Below, in pieces: positions 35,985-46,199 of a stretch of 64,000 nt of DNA. How positions within the stretch are numbered: position 1 is the first letter of the stretch; the number at the start of each line of letters is the position of its first letter. Below the pieces are notes generated by a model, which had not been told where the DNA came from, ran no database searches, and saw only the letters and a program-made list of their open reading frames with translations. A program made the position numbers and the translations under genes. This DNA comes from Pseudomonas putida (GTDB lineage Bacteria > Pseudomonadota > Gammaproteobacteria > Pseudomonadales > Pseudomonadaceae): contig NZ_JAETZZ010000003.1 in the NCBI RefSeq assembly GCF_022627325.1, forward strand, positions 186,001-250,000, given 5' to 3'.

Positions 35985-36635
35985 ATGTCCCCCAAGCATC
36001 ACCAGCAATTCCCCAATGTGTCCGCTGCCGTCGCCGCCTTCCAGGCCGGCCGTCCCGTACTGCTGCTCGACGATGACGACCGCGAGGACGAAGCGGACAT
36101 CGTTGCCGCCGCCGAAAACCTGTCGCTGCAGACCATGGCCATGATGATTCGCGATTGCAGCGGCATCGTCTGCTTGTGCCTGGACGAAGCCACCGTCGAT
36201 GCCCTGCAACTGGCACCGATGGTGCCGAACAACCAGGCCCGCCACGGTACTGGCTTCACCGTGACCATCGAAGCGGCTGAGGGTGTGAGCACCGGCGTCA
36301 GCGCGCAGGACCGTATCACCACCATCGAAGCAGCCTTGCGCTCGACGGCCGAGCAACGGCATATCGTCAGCCCCGGCCATGTATTCCCGCTGCGGGCGCG
36401 TGATGGCGGGGTGCTGACCCGCCGCGGCCATACCGAGGGCTCGGTGGACCTGGCTCGCCTGGCGGGCCTGCGCCCGGCAGCGGTGCTGTGCGAGCTGATG
36501 AACCCCGACGGCAGCATGGCCCGCGGCGAGCAGGTGGCGGTGTATGCCCGCCAGTACAACCTGCCAGTGCTGACCATCGCAGAGCTGGCCCATTGCCGCG
36601 AGGCGATGCTGGAGCGGGAAGCTGTGCCAGCCTGA
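35985..36635 (+). CDS. ribB: 3,4-dihydroxy-2-butanone-4-phosphate synthase RibB
   Basis: RibB makes the four-carbon precursor of riboflavin from ribulose 5-phosphate. The 216-residue single-domain protein has LLDDDDREDEADIVAAAEN, the active-site loop RHGTGFTVTIEAAEGVSTGVSA, and RRGHTEGSVDLARLAG. GAGGAG precedes the ATG at 35985. It is controlled by the FMN riboswitch and lies apart from the main rib operon, which encodes a second DHBP synthase in RibBA. Confidence 0.96.
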   Translation: MSPKHHQQFPNVSAAVAAFQAGRPVLLLDDDDREDEADIVAAAENLSLQTMAMMIRDCSGIVCLCLDEATVDALQLAPMVPNNQARHGTGFTVTIEAAEGVSTGVSAQDRITTIEAALRSTAEQRHIVSPGHVFPLRARDGGVLTRRGHTEGSVDLARLAGLRPAAVLCELMNPDGSMARGEQVAVYARQYNLPVLTIAELAHCREAMLEREAVPA

Positions 36636-36655
36636 TCGATCGACGGGGCCGCTTC

Positions 36656-36795
36656 GCGGCCCAATCGCCGGCAAGCCGGCTCCCACCGCGACCGCGCAGC
36701 TCTTCAGGCCTGCGCCCTGTCTCTGGGAGCTGGGCTTCGGCCATTCTTGAGGCTTGCGCCGTATTTGTGGGCGCCGACTTGCCGGCGATTGGGCC
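36656..36795. repeat. Inverted pair of REP elements (BIME)
   Basis: REP copies at 36656-36687 and 36766-36795 face each other in the 243-base gap between ribB and xseB; the second is more diverged (GCGCCGACTTGCCGGCGATT). Confidence 0.85.
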
Positions 36796-36878
36796 GGGAA
36801 ATTCACCCTCAAGTTTGCTCCCCCCGCCCCGCTCTGCTAGTGTCGCGCCGTTCTGTACAGCCTCCGAGACCCGTCGCC

Positions 36879-37121
36879 ATGGCCCGCAAAAAAGCCTCCA
36901 TCGATTTCGAGCAATCCCTCGCCGACCTGCAAACCCTGGTCGAACGCTTGGAGAACGGCGAGCTGTCGCTGGAAGACTCGCTGGCCGCCTTCGAGCAAGG
37001 TATCGCCCTGACCCGCGATTGCCAGGGCGCCCTGGCCCAGGCCGAGCAGAAAGTACAGATACTGCTCGAACGCGACGGCGAGCTCGCCGCTCAGCCCTTC
37101 GATGCGGAGCCTGAGGCATGA
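36879..37121 (+). CDS. xseB: Exodeoxyribonuclease VII small subunit
   Basis: XseB is the small subunit of exonuclease VII. The 80-residue protein has the family core [33 protein letters not shown] and forms two helices. The start at 36879 begins [11 protein letters not shown]; open frame upstream is REP sequence. Its stop overlaps the ispA start by four bases, the standard xseB-ispA-dxs order. Confidence 0.96.
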   Translation: MARKKASIDFEQSLADLQTLVERLENGELSLEDSLAAFEQGIALTRDCQGALAQAEQKVQILLERDGELAAQPFDAEPEA

Positions 37122-38005
37122 TCGGTGCCTACCAGGCCAGTAGCCAGGCGCGCGTCGATGCGGCCCTCGAACCCCTGTTCATCGCGCCCACCAAGGAGCT
37201 CGAGCGGCTATACGCCGCGATGCGCTACAGCGTGATGAACGGCGGCAAGCGCGTGCGCCCGCTGCTCGCCTATGCCGCCTGCCAAGCGCTGGGGGCAGCG
37301 GCCGAGCAGGCCAACGGCGCCGCCTGCGCAGTGGAGCTGATACACGCTTATTCGCTGGTGCATGACGACCTGCCCGCCATGGACGATGACGACCTGCGCC
37401 GCGGCCAGCCGACCACCCATAAAGCCTTCGATGAAGCCTGCGCGATCCTCGCCGGCGACGGCCTGCAGAGCCTGGCCTTCAGTGCCCTGCTCGACCCACG
37501 GCTGAGCCCGCAGCCCGACGCCATCCGCCTGGCCATGGTCCAGGCCCTGGCCAAGGCTGCAGGCCCTGCCGGCATGGTCGGAGGCCAGGCCATCGACCTT
37601 GGATCCGTAGGCGTGAAGCTGGACCAGCAGGCCCTCGAGTTCATGCATCGGCACAAGACCGGCGCACTGATCGAAGCCAGCGTGCGCCTGGGTGCCTTGG
37701 CCAGCGGCCGCGCCGAGCAGGCGCAGCTGGACGCCTTGCAGGTTTATGCACAGGCCATTGGCCTGGCATTCCAGGTGCAGGACGACATCCTCGACGTGGA
37801 AAGCGACACCGCCACCCTCGGCAAGCGCCAGGGTGCCGACATCGCCCGTGACAAACCGACCTACCCGGCCCTGCTTGGCCTGGAAGCGGCCAAGGCCTAT
37901 GCGATCGAACTGCGCGACCAGGCGCTGGTCGCACTTGAAGGGTTTGGTGAAAACGCAGAGCCCCTGCGAGCGTTGGCGCGCTACATCGTCGAACGCCGCC
38001 ATTAA
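37118..38005 (+). CDS. ispA: Farnesyl diphosphate synthase IspA
   Basis: IspA joins isopentenyl and dimethylallyl diphosphate to farnesyl diphosphate, precursor of undecaprenyl and quinone side chains. The 295-residue protein carries both Asp-rich motifs, [14 protein letters not shown] and DDILD, plus GGKRVRPLL. It overlaps xseB by ATGA and precedes dxs by 108 bases. Confidence 0.97.
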   Translation: MIGAYQASSQARVDAALEPLFIAPTKELERLYAAMRYSVMNGGKRVRPLLAYAACQALGAAAEQANGAACAVELIHAYSLVHDDLPAMDDDDLRRGQPTTHKAFDEACAILAGDGLQSLAFSALLDPRLSPQPDAIRLAMVQALAKAAGPAGMVGGQAIDLGSVGVKLDQQALEFMHRHKTGALIEASVRLGALASGRAEQAQLDALQVYAQAIGLAFQVQDDILDVESDTATLGKRQGADIARDKPTYPALLGLEAAKAYAIELRDQALVALEGFGENAEPLRALARYIVERRH

Positions 38006-38113
38006 GCACGGCTTCGAACCCGCACACAGGGGGCGCGCCACCTCTGGTTGAATGGGCACTTTACCCACAATGGGGTAAACTGCCGCGTCTTAACATCTAT
38101 AACGACTCGCCTG

Positions 38114-40009
38114 ATGCCCACGACGTTTCAAGAGATCCCCCGCGAACGCCCGGTCACGCCGTTGCTCGACCGCGCTGACACGCCTGCCGGCCTGCGCCGG
38201 CTGGCCGAAGCCGACCTCGAGCACCTGGCCGACGAGTTGCGCCAGGAGCTGCTCTACACCGTGGGTCAGACCGGTGGGCATTTTGGCGCCGGCCTGGGCG
38301 TGATCGAACTGACGATCGCCCTGCACTACGTCTTCGACACCCCGGATGACCGGCTGGTGTGGGACGTCGGCCATCAAGCCTACCCGCACAAGATCCTCAC
38401 CGGCCGGCGTAACCGCATGCTGAGCCTGCGCCAGAAGGACGGTATCGCCGCCTTCCCGCGCCGCAGCGAGAGTGAGTACGACACCTTTGGCGTCGGCCAC
38501 TCCAGCACCTCGATCAGCGCCGCACTGGGCATGGCCATTGCCGCCCGCCTGCAGAACAGCGCGCGCAAGTCGATTGCCGTGATCGGCGACGGTGCCCTGA
38601 CGGCCGGCATGGCGTTCGAGGCGTTGAACCATGCCCAGGAAGTCGACGCCGACATGCTGGTCATCCTCAACGACAACGACATGTCGATCTCGCGCAACGT
38701 TGGCGGGCTGTCCAACTACCTGGCCAAGATTCTTTCCAGCCGCACCTACGCAAGCATGCGCGAGGGCAGCAAGAAGGTGCTGTCGCGCCTGCCGGGTGCC
38801 TGGGAGATTGCCCGTCGCACCGAGGAATACGCCAAAGGCATGCTGGTGCCCGGCACCCTGTTCGAAGAGCTGGGCTGGAACTACATCGGCCCGATCGATG
38901 GCCACGACCTGCCGACCATGATCGCCACCCTGCGTAACATGCGTGACCTCAAAGGCCCGCAGTTCCTGCACGTGGTGACCAAAAAAGGCAAAGGCTTCGC
39001 GCCGGCCGAGATCGACCCGATCGGCTACCACGCCATCACCAAGCTCGAGCCTGCCGACAAGCCGGCCGCACCGAAGAAGGCCAGCGGGCCGAAGTACTCG
39101 GCGGTGTTCGGCCAATGGCTATGCGACATGGCCGCTGCCGACAACCGCCTGGTGGGCATTACCCCGGCAATGAAGGAAGGCTCGGACCTGGTGACCTTCA
39201 GTGAACGGTATCCCGAGCGCTACTTCGATGTGGCCATCGCCGAGCAGCACGCCGTCACGCTGGCGGCGGGCATGGCCTGCGAAGGCAGCAAGCCGGTGGT
39301 CGCGATCTACTCGACCTTCCTGCAGCGCGCCTACGACCAGCTGATCCACGATGTGGCGGTACAGAACCTCGACGTGCTGTTCGCCATCGACCGCGCCGGC
39401 CTGGTCGGCGAAGACGGCCCGACCCACGCAGGCAGCTACGACCTGTCGTACCTGCGCTGCATCCCGGGCATGCTGGTAATGACCCCCAGCGACGAAAACG
39501 AACTGCGCAAGATGCTCAGCACCGGCCACCTGTACAACGGCCCGGCCGCCGTGCGCTACCCACGCGGTACAGGTCCCAACGCGCCGATCAGTGGCGACCT
39601 GGACCCGCTGGAAATCGGCAAGGGTGTCGTCCGTCGTCAGGGCGAGAAGGTCGCTTTGCTGGTGTTTGGCGTGCAATTGGCCGAAGCCCTGCAGGTCGCC
39701 GAGCAAATCAACGCCACCGTGGTCGACATGCGCTTCGTCAAGCCGCTGGACGAAGCGCTGGTGCTGGAGATGGCAGGCAGTCATGACCTGCTGGTAACCC
39801 TCGAGGAGAACGCCATCATGGGCGGCGCCGGGGCTGCCGTGGGTGAGTTCCTGGCCAGCCAGGGGGTGGTCAAGCCGCTGCTGCACCTGGGCCTGCCGGA
39901 TATCTATGTCGAGCACGCCAAGCCTGCGCAGATGCTGGCTGAATGTGGGCTGGATGCAGCCGGCATCGAGGCGTCTGTGAAGGCGCGCATGGCCAGGCTC
40001 GGCCTGTAA
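38114..40009 (+). CDS. dxs: 1-deoxy-D-xylulose-5-phosphate synthase
   Basis: Dxs condenses pyruvate and glyceraldehyde 3-phosphate in the first step of the MEP isoprenoid pathway. The 631-residue transketolase-type enzyme shows the thiamine diphosphate motif [17 protein letters not shown] through [10 protein letters not shown], the substrate His in [11 protein letters not shown], and [16 protein letters not shown]. The ATG at 38114 gives [13 protein letters not shown]; upstream open frame is not family-like. Confidence 0.98.
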   Translation: MPTTFQEIPRERPVTPLLDRADTPAGLRRLAEADLEHLADELRQELLYTVGQTGGHFGAGLGVIELTIALHYVFDTPDDRLVWDVGHQAYPHKILTGRRNRMLSLRQKDGIAAFPRRSESEYDTFGVGHSSTSISAALGMAIAARLQNSARKSIAVIGDGALTAGMAFEALNHAQEVDADMLVILNDNDMSISRNVGGLSNYLAKILSSRTYASMREGSKKVLSRLPGAWEIARRTEEYAKGMLVPGTLFEELGWNYIGPIDGHDLPTMIATLRNMRDLKGPQFLHVVTKKGKGFAPAEIDPIGYHAITKLEPADKPAAPKKASGPKYSAVFGQWLCDMAAADNRLVGITPAMKEGSDLVTFSERYPERYFDVAIAEQHAVTLAAGMACEGSKPVVAIYSTFLQRAYDQLIHDVAVQNLDVLFAIDRAGLVGEDGPTHAGSYDLSYLRCIPGMLVMTPSDENELRKMLSTGHLYNGPAAVRYPRGTGPNAPISGDLDPLEIGKGVVRRQGEKVALLVFGVQLAEALQVAEQINATVVDMRFVKPLDEALVLEMAGSHDLLVTLEENAIMGGAGAAVGEFLASQGVVKPLLHLGLPDIYVEHAKPAQMLAECGLDAAGIEASVKARMARLGL

Positions 40010-40025
40010 TTCCCGCGGCCGCCTT

Positions 40026-40115
40026 GCGGCCCATCGCCGGCAAGCCAGCTCCACAGGTATTGCGCTGAACCGAAGAACAGCGGGGTACGCGTGGCAGCCG
40101 GCTTGCCGGCGATTG
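40026..40115. repeat. Inverted pair of REP elements directly before btuB
   Basis: REP copies at 40026-40057 and 40089-40115 face each other. The second ends only a few bases before the first possible btuB start at 40118. Confidence 0.85.
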
Positions 40116-40129
40116 CTATGGTAATGCCA

Positions 40130-42004
40130 ATGAAATTCCCAACCCTTACCGCTACCCTGCTCTGTCTTCCGGTCCAGCTGCTGGCCGCCGAACGCGACGA
40201 CGCCCTGAAGCTCCCCGACATGCTGATCAGCGCCAACCGCCAGGCCGAATCACGCACCGCCACCAGCGCAGCCAATACCGTCTTCACCCGCAGCGACATC
40301 GACCGCCTGCAACCGGCCAGTGTCACCGACCTGCTCGCCCGCGTGCCCGGCGTGCAAGTGGCGCCCACCGGTGGCCGTGGCAGCCTGCCGGGTATTTTCA
40401 TCCGCGGCACCAAAGCCGCGCAGAGCCTGGTACTGGTCGACGGTGTGCGTATCGCCAATGCCACCTCCGGCGACAGCGGCCTGCAGTTTATCGACGTCGA
40501 CCAGATCGAACGTGTCGAAGTGCTGCGCGGCTCACGCTCGGCGATCTACGGCAGCGATGCCATCGGCGGCGTGATTCAGATCTTCACCCGCCGCAGCAAC
40601 GGCCAGGGCCTGCAGCCGCGCCTGCGCATGGCGGCAGGCACCGACCAGACCTGGCAACGCAGCCTGGGCCTGTCCGGCGGCGACGGCGCGACCCGCTTCA
40701 ACCTGGGCGCGAGCCTGGACGAAACGGCAGGCATCGACTCGACCGGCCCGTCCTTCGCCAGCGACGGCGATCATGACGCCTACCGCAACACGTCGTTCAA
40801 CCTGAGCCTGAGCCACACGTTTGGCGAACGTTTCGAAGCCGGCTTGAACCTGCTCGACAGCCAAGGCCGCAGCGAGTACGACAATCCATTCGGCGGCTTC
40901 GACCCGGTCACTTTCGAAAGCTTCGGGCAAAAACCCTACACCGAGTTCAGCGTCAGCAGCTTGGGCACGTACTTCGACGCTCAGCTCAATGACCTGTGGC
41001 ATTCGCGCCTGGAGCTGGGCCATAGCGAAAATCGCGACGACAAGCGCGACAAACTCAGTGATGAGCGCTCGGTGTTCAACACCTATCGCGACCAGGTCAC
41101 TTGGCAGAACGACCTGGCCCTGAGCGAGCGGCAGAACCTGTTGATCGGTGGCGACTGGTACGAAGACCGCGTGCACGCCAGCACCGATTTCAGTGAAGAC
41201 AGCCGCTGGAACCGCGCCGCCTTCATCCAGCATCGCTTCCACGGTGAGCACCTGTCTACCGAACTGGGCGTGCGCCGCGACCAGAACCAGCAGTTTGGCG
41301 GCCAGACCACGTGGAGCGGTAGCCTTACCGTGCCGCTGAATACCCACAACGATGTGCTGCTGTCCTACAGCGAAGGCTTTCGGGCCCCGACCTTCAACGA
41401 CCTGTACTACCCACAGTACAGCAACCCGCAGCTGGACCCGGAGCACTCCAGAAGCTACGAGCTGCAATGGCGCAGCCAGCTCAGCCGCGACAGCCGCCTG
41501 GAAACGTCGCTGTACCATACTGACCTGCGTGATGCGATTATCTTTGGCCAGGACTCGATCCCGCGTAATGTCGCCTCGGCGCGCATCAACGGGGTGGAAA
41601 TGGCGTTGAAGCAACAGTGGGGCGAATGGCGCAGCCAGCTGGGCCTGGCATTGATCGATCCGCGTGATCGCGACAGCGGCCACACCCTCGCCCGCCGCGC
41701 ACGGCGCACCTTGAGCCTGGACCTGGACCGTCAATTCGAGCGCTTCACGGTAGGGGGCAGCTGGCAGGCTGTCAGCGCCAGTTACGACGATGAGGCCAAC
41801 CGCAACCGCCTCGGCGGCTATGGCCTGCTGGGCCTGCGCGGCAGCTGGGCAGCGACCGACGAGCTCAAGCTGGAAATCAAGCTGGATAACCTGCTGGACA
41901 AGGGCTACAGCCGTGCGCTGTATAGCTACGATGGCGCCAGCTACGGCTACCGCGAAGAGGGCCGCACGGCACTGTTCAGCGTCACCTGGACGCCGGCGCT
42001 TTAG
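40130..42004 (+). CDS. btuB: TonB-dependent vitamin B12 receptor BtuB
   Basis: BtuB imports cobalamin through the outer membrane. The 624-residue protein has a signal peptide ending in QLLAAE, a TonB box region (LKLPDMLISANR), a plug (LLARVPGVQVAPTGGRGSLPGIFIRG, LRGSRSAIYGSDAIGGVIQIFT) and a barrel with the closing ALFSVTWTPAL. The length and plug match BtuB. Three ATGs (40118, 40124, 40130) are possible and none has a good ribosome site; the last gives the neatest signal peptide. No cobalamin riboswitch is visible. btuF is convergent, overlapping its 3' end by 23 bases. Confidence 0.9.
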   Translation: MKFPTLTATLLCLPVQLLAAERDDALKLPDMLISANRQAESRTATSAANTVFTRSDIDRLQPASVTDLLARVPGVQVAPTGGRGSLPGIFIRGTKAAQSLVLVDGVRIANATSGDSGLQFIDVDQIERVEVLRGSRSAIYGSDAIGGVIQIFTRRSNGQGLQPRLRMAAGTDQTWQRSLGLSGGDGATRFNLGASLDETAGIDSTGPSFASDGDHDAYRNTSFNLSLSHTFGERFEAGLNLLDSQGRSEYDNPFGGFDPVTFESFGQKPYTEFSVSSLGTYFDAQLNDLWHSRLELGHSENRDDKRDKLSDERSVFNTYRDQVTWQNDLALSERQNLLIGGDWYEDRVHASTDFSEDSRWNRAAFIQHRFHGEHLSTELGVRRDQNQQFGGQTTWSGSLTVPLNTHNDVLLSYSEGFRAPTFNDLYYPQYSNPQLDPEHSRSYELQWRSQLSRDSRLETSLYHTDLRDAIIFGQDSIPRNVASARINGVEMALKQQWGEWRSQLGLALIDPRDRDSGHTLARRARRTLSLDLDRQFERFTVGGSWQAVSASYDDEANRNRLGGYGLLGLRGSWAATDELKLEIKLDNLLDKGYSRALYSYDGASYGYREEGRTALFSVTWTPAL

Positions 42005-42794
42005 CTTCGAGCAGTGCACATAAGCGGGCGGTGGCTTCGATCATCTGCCCGCTGGGCCGCTCCAGGCCCTTGTCTGGCACCACCAGCAGACGGCCATCGG
42101 CCACAGCGCTCAAACCTGGCCAAGCCTTCCAGCTTGCCAACTGCCCCTGGTCGCCAGCCAGGATCACCTGCGGATCGCGCAGCAGCACTGATTCCACATT
42201 CACTTGCGGTGCCGGCTGGCTCAGGTCGGCAAAGATATTGCGCGCCCCACACACCGCCAAGGCATCACTCACCACCTGTCGCCCACCCAAGGTGTACAGG
42301 GGCCGGTCCCAGACCTGATAGAACACCCGTAGCGGCTGCTCACGCCGATAGTGCTGACGCAGGTGCTGCAGCCGTTCACGCAGGCCGCCCACATACTGCC
42401 GCCCCTGCTCTGCCCGCCCTACACGCACGGCAATGGCCTCGATCTGTTCGAGCAGTTGCTCAAGGTCGTGAGGTTCTGCACTGAAGGTGGCGATACCCAG
42501 GCGCGTGAGCTGGTCGCGCTGGGCCGCTGCCACGCTGCCGGGCCAGAGCAACAGCAGGTCGGGCCTGAGGCTGAGCAGGCGTTCCATGTCCAGTTGCCCC
42601 TGGCGCCCCACCGAAGGCAGGTTACCCAGCGCCGCCGGGCGCTCGCCGCCGTCGAGCACGCCCACCAGCAGGTCGTCGGCCTGCAGCTCGAGCATGATTT
42701 CGCTCATCGATGGGGCAAGGCTGACCACGCGTAGGGGCTCGCCAGCCTGGACAGTGCAGGCCAGCAGCGCCAGCAGGCAGAGCAGGCGGCGCAT
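41982..42794 (-). CDS. btuF: Cobalamin ABC transporter substrate-binding protein BtuF
   Basis: BtuF binds vitamin B12 in the periplasm and delivers it to an ABC importer. The roughly 270-residue protein has a signal peptide (LLCLLALLACTVQA), RVVSLAPSMSEIMLELQADDLLVGV and VSDALAVCGARNIFADL, typical of the BtuF/FhuD clan. No btuCD genes adjoin. It shares a minus-strand run with the membrane protein gene and ribA upstream, each overlapping the next. Confidence 0.9.
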   Translation of the reverse strand: MRRLLCLLALLACTVQAGEPLRVVSLAPSMSEIMLELQADDLLVGVLDGGERPAALGNLPSVGRQGQLDMERLLSLRPDLLLLWPGSVAAAQRDQLTRLGIATFSAEPHDLEQLLEQIEAIAVRVGRAEQGRQYVGGLRERLQHLRQHYRREQPLRVFYQVWDRPLYTLGGRQVVSDALAVCGARNIFADLSQPAPQVNVESVLLRDPQVILAGDQGQLASWKAWPGLSAVADGRLLVVPDKGLERPSGQMIEATARLCALLEAKAPASR

Positions 42795-43213
42795 CACCCC
42801 AGCTGACGCGGGATGCGGTAGAGGTAAAGCACCACCACGGTGGATAACGCCAGAAGGATTTGCGGCACTGCTTCGAGCCCTACCAGCACCGACAGTGCAG
42901 CGACCCAGGCAGGGAAGCAGGCGAACAGCATGGCCATGCGCCGCACCCGAGCCAGCTCGATCCAGGCGGCCGGCTCTTCAGCGGTGCCAAGTGACTTGGA
43001 AGTGGCGATCAAGGCACGCTTGTAGGCGCCAAAACGCGGCAGGCTGAGGAACATGGTTGCCGCACCGGCGATGAACAGCGGCATGGCCAGCACCGGGATC
43101 AGCGCATCGCCACCGCCAAAGGCCCAGGCCATCACCGGCAGCGGCACCAGGCCGACCGCCAGGTATTGCCACCAGGCCAGCGCCAGGCGCCGCTTCACCT
43201 CGCTGCGGGTCAC
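42794..43213 (-). CDS. Small inner-membrane protein, function unknown
   Basis: A 139-residue protein with four hydrophobic segments in two pairs (about 14-32, 38-58, 95-112, 115-132), separated by a charged loop ([20 protein letters not shown]). No family function is recognised. The GTG start overlaps the ribA stop and its stop overlaps the btuF start, so the three are probably one transcript. Confidence 0.8.
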   Translation of the reverse strand: MTRSEVKRRLALAWWQYLAVGLVPLPVMAWAFGGGDALIPVLAMPLFIAGAATMFLSLPRFGAYKRALIATSKSLGTAEEPAAWIELARVRRMAMLFACFPAWVAALSVLVGLEAVPQILLALSTVVVLYLYRIPRQLG

Positions 43214-43827
43214 GCCTGGGGAACCTCACCCTGGTGTTCGTTACCCAGCATGTGGCCAAGCTTGTCGGCCTTGGTCGCCAGGTAGTAGCGGTTGTGCGGG
43301 TTATGCCCGGTATGCAGTGGCACACGCTCGGCAACCTTGATGCTCATATCGGTCAGCGCCTTGACCTTGCGCGGGTTGTTGGTCATCAGGCGCAGCGACT
43401 TCACACCCAGGTGCTCGAGCATCGGCAGGCAGATCGCGTAATCACGCTGGTCGGCAGCGAAGCCCAAGCGCTCGTTGGCCTCTACAGTGTCGGCACCGCC
43501 GTCCTGCAGCTCATAGGCGCGGATCTTGTTCAGCAGGCCAATGCCACGGCCCTCCTGACGCAGGTACAGCAGCACGCCACGGCCTTCACGGGCAATGGCC
43601 TGCAGGGCCGCTTCCAGCTGCGAGCCACAGTCGCAACGCTGGCTGAACAGGGCATCGCCAGTCAGGCACTCGGAATGCAGGCGCCCCAACACCGGCTCAC
43701 CGTCGGCGATGTCACCCAGGCTGAGCACCACGTGCTCACGGCCGGTGGCTTCGTCGAGGAAACCATGCATGGTGAAAGTCGCGAAGGGCGTCGGGAGTTT
43801 AGAGGCGGCAACAAAGACGACGGGCAC
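43210..43827 (-). CDS. ribA: GTP cyclohydrolase II RibA
   Basis: RibA opens GTP in the first committed step of riboflavin synthesis. The 205-residue stand-alone enzyme has the zinc ligands in [20 protein letters not shown], the catalytic segment [22 protein letters not shown], and [10 protein letters not shown] followed by TNNPRK. The GTG start follows GGAGCAC. It supplies the cyclohydrolase activity that the RibBA protein encoded nearby appears to lack. Confidence 0.97.
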   Translation of the reverse strand: MPVVFVAASKLPTPFATFTMHGFLDEATGREHVVLSLGDIADGEPVLGRLHSECLTGDALFSQRCDCGSQLEAALQAIAREGRGVLLYLRQEGRGIGLLNKIRAYELQDGGADTVEANERLGFAADQRDYAICLPMLEHLGVKSLRLMTNNPRKVKALTDMSIKVAERVPLHTGHNPHNRYYLATKADKLGHMLGNEHQGEVPQA

Positions 43828-43961
43828 GTTGTGCTCCTGGATAAGTAGGAAAATTCTCGTGCAGCGATTGTATCAGCAGGTCAGCGCCTGTGCGCTGGCT
43901 GAATACCGTGGGTTAAGATCGAAAAGTTCGATATTCGGTTAGCCTGCGACAGCCTTGGGTG

Positions 43962-44705
43962 CTATTGGGGCTTGCTGTCGGCAGTAAAGGGATACGGCTG
44001 TTTCCAGTGCTGGAAGATAGGCTTCAACTCGCCGCTGCGTACCAGTTCAGCCATGCGTCGGTCGAACAGCTCACTCAGGGCCTTGCCGTGTTCGTTGCGG
44101 GCAAAGGCCAGGTACAACGGCAGTTCGGCGATATGGGTGCGACGAAACCGCTCTGGCTGGGAGGTTTGGCCAAGAACGTAGTCGACCTCGGTCAGCGCAT
44201 CGATGTAGAAGTCCACGCGATCATGTTCAAGCATTGGCAGGATGCCTTCGCGCCGCTGGATCTCACGCGCCGCCTTCACGTTCGGCAGGTAGCTGCCGTA
44301 GTCGTAGCCACGCACCCAGGCCAGGCGATACTGACCCACGGTGTCCAAGGTCGGCACCGGCTTGCTGGCAAGCCCCAGCGCATAGATGTGGTCCATGTCG
44401 AAGTGCCAGCGCGGGTAGAGGTTGTCCTCGTTCTCATCCTTGTAGGAACCGACCCAGGCATCGGCCTCGCCGCGTTTGACCAGCCCGACGGCACGGCTGT
44501 AAGGGGCACTTTTTGCCACGACCTTGACGCCGGCAGGCTCGAACACCTTGCGCAAGACATCCCAGGCCACGCCGGTACCATCGGCATTGGTGTAATCCAG
44601 CCACTCTTCACTGACCAGATGGACCTGTTTCGGTACGCCTTCGGCTGCCAGCGCCCCATGGGCACAGCAGAGCAGTATTGCCAGCAGCACAGTCCGAATG
44701 GCCAT
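43962..44705 (-). CDS. Transporter substrate-binding domain protein (PBP2 fold)
   Basis: A 247-residue periplasmic binding protein of the bacterial SBP family 3, with a signal peptide ending in GALAAE. LVSEEWLDYTNADGTGVAWDVLRKVFEPAG and ALSELFDRRMAELVRSGELKPIFQHW are typical. No permease or ATPase gene is near, so it may be an orphan binding protein. The start at 44705 is chosen for its signal peptide; the frame is open to 44816. Confidence 0.85.
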   Translation of the reverse strand: MAIRTVLLAILLCCAHGALAAEGVPKQVHLVSEEWLDYTNADGTGVAWDVLRKVFEPAGVKVVAKSAPYSRAVGLVKRGEADAWVGSYKDENEDNLYPRWHFDMDHIYALGLASKPVPTLDTVGQYRLAWVRGYDYGSYLPNVKAAREIQRREGILPMLEHDRVDFYIDALTEVDYVLGQTSQPERFRRTHIAELPLYLAFARNEHGKALSELFDRRMAELVRSGELKPIFQHWKQPYPFTADSKPQ

Positions 44706-44721
44706 CAAAGCGCTCCCTGTC

Positions 44722-45225
44722 TCAGCCAACCGCCCACACCAGAACCTGCATACCCAACCAGGCGAACGCCCCAGCCAGGACATCATCGAGCATGATGCCG
44801 ACACCGCCGTGCACATGGCGGTCGATCCAGCGAATCGGCCATGGCTTGAGGATGTCGAAGAAGCGGAACATCAGGAACCCCGCCAGAATCCACTGCCACC
44901 CTTCCGGCACCAGCCAGAGGGTGATCCACATGCCGACCATTTCATCCCAGACAATGCCTTCATGGTCGTGCACGCGCAAGTCATTGGCGACTTTACCGCA
45001 CAGCCAGAAACCGAACAGCATGGTGATGCCCAGCAGCAGCCAGTACCCCCAATCGGGCAGCATCTGCCACAGAGGGATGAACGGAATGGCCACCATCGAG
45101 CCCCAGGTACCGGGCGCCTTGGGCAGCGTGCCCGAACCGAAGCCGAACGCGATGAAGTGCCATGGGTTGCGCCAGACCGAGGGCGGAACGAACTCCGCAG
45201 GCACCTGGTTGGGGTGGTCGGTCAC
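44722..45225 (-). CDS. pgpA: Phosphatidylglycerophosphatase A
   Basis: PgpA dephosphorylates phosphatidylglycerol phosphate in the inner membrane. The 167-residue protein shows GFGSGTLPKAPGTWGSMVAIPF and HDHEGIVWDEMVGMWITL with the acidic active-site residues, and several membrane helices. The GTG start overlaps the thiL stop, the usual thiL-pgpA pairing. Confidence 0.96.
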   Translation of the reverse strand: MTDHPNQVPAEFVPPSVWRNPWHFIAFGFGSGTLPKAPGTWGSMVAIPFIPLWQMLPDWGYWLLLGITMLFGFWLCGKVANDLRVHDHEGIVWDEMVGMWITLWLVPEGWQWILAGFLMFRFFDILKPWPIRWIDRHVHGGVGIMLDDVLAGAFAWLGMQVLVWAVG

Positions 45226-46181
45226 GGTGTCTCCCTAAAGTGTTGATAGCCCCGCTGTACGGGGGTGATGTCCTGGCCTTGGCGGTCACGCAGGGTCACA
45301 CCCTGCCCTTGTAGCACCCGGCCGATGACATGTATGCCGGCGTCCGCCAGGGATGAAAGCGCCTCAGGCGGCAGGGTGAACGCCAATACGTAGTCGTCGC
45401 CACCGGTGAGCGCCGCGTGCACCGCCGCATCGTGCCCGAGAAAGGCCTCTAGTGCAGGAGACACTGGCACCTGCGCCAGGTTCACCTCAAGGGCGACGCC
45501 GGAGGCCTTGGCGATATGCCCACAATCGGCGAGCAGGCCGTCGGAAATATCCAGCGCCGCCGTCGCTCGCCCGCGCAAGCGACGGCCCAGCCCCAATTGA
45601 GGCAGCGGCGACCAGTAGTGGGCCAGCAGGGGCTCGCTCTGCTCGGCAGGTGCCTCTCGCTCGCCCAGCACCAACGGTAGCGCACCGGCTGCCTTGCCCA
45701 ACACGCCACCCACACATAGCAGGTCACCCGGCCGGGCACCGCTGCGGCACAGGGCCTGCCCAGCCGGGACGCTGCCGAAAACCGTGACGGTGATGCTCAA
45801 AGGGCCGCGCGTGGTGTCGCCACCGATCAGGCTCATGCGGCAACGCTGGGCCATGCGGCTGAGCCCGTCGGCAAAGGCGGCAAGCCAGTCGGGGCCAACG
45901 TCGGGCAGGGTGAGGGCAAGGGTGAAGCCGATGGCATTGGCGCCCATGGCTGCAAGGTCGCTGGCCGCCACGGCCAGTGAGCGCTGCCCGAGCAGACGCG
46001 GGTCACAGACCGTCGGGAAGTGCACCCCGGCAACCAGGGTGTCGGTAGACACCGCCAACTGCTCGCCCGGGGCAAGCTCGAGCAAGGCGCAGTCGTCGCC
46101 AATACCCAGTGCCACGCCCTCACCGCCCTGCGCACAGGGCGCGGCGGCGAAGTAATGGTTGATCAGCTCGAACTCACCCAT
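45222..46181 (-). CDS. thiL: Thiamine-monophosphate kinase ThiL
   Basis: ThiL phosphorylates thiamine phosphate to the active cofactor. The 319-residue protein has GIGDDCALLEL, STDTLVAGVHFP, SDLAAMGANAIGFTLALTLP and MSLIGGDTTRGPLSITVTVFG, with the Asp cluster that binds Mg-ATP. It is 18 bases after nusB and overlaps pgpA. Confidence 0.97.
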   Translation of the reverse strand: MGEFELINHYFAAAPCAQGGEGVALGIGDDCALLELAPGEQLAVSTDTLVAGVHFPTVCDPRLLGQRSLAVAASDLAAMGANAIGFTLALTLPDVGPDWLAAFADGLSRMAQRCRMSLIGGDTTRGPLSITVTVFGSVPAGQALCRSGARPGDLLCVGGVLGKAAGALPLVLGEREAPAEQSEPLLAHYWSPLPQLGLGRRLRGRATAALDISDGLLADCGHIAKASGVALEVNLAQVPVSPALEAFLGHDAAVHAALTGGDDYVLAFTLPPEALSSLADAGIHVIGRVLQGQGVTLRDRQGQDITPVQRGYQHFRETP

Positions 46182-46199
46182 GGCTCGACAGCGCCAGGA

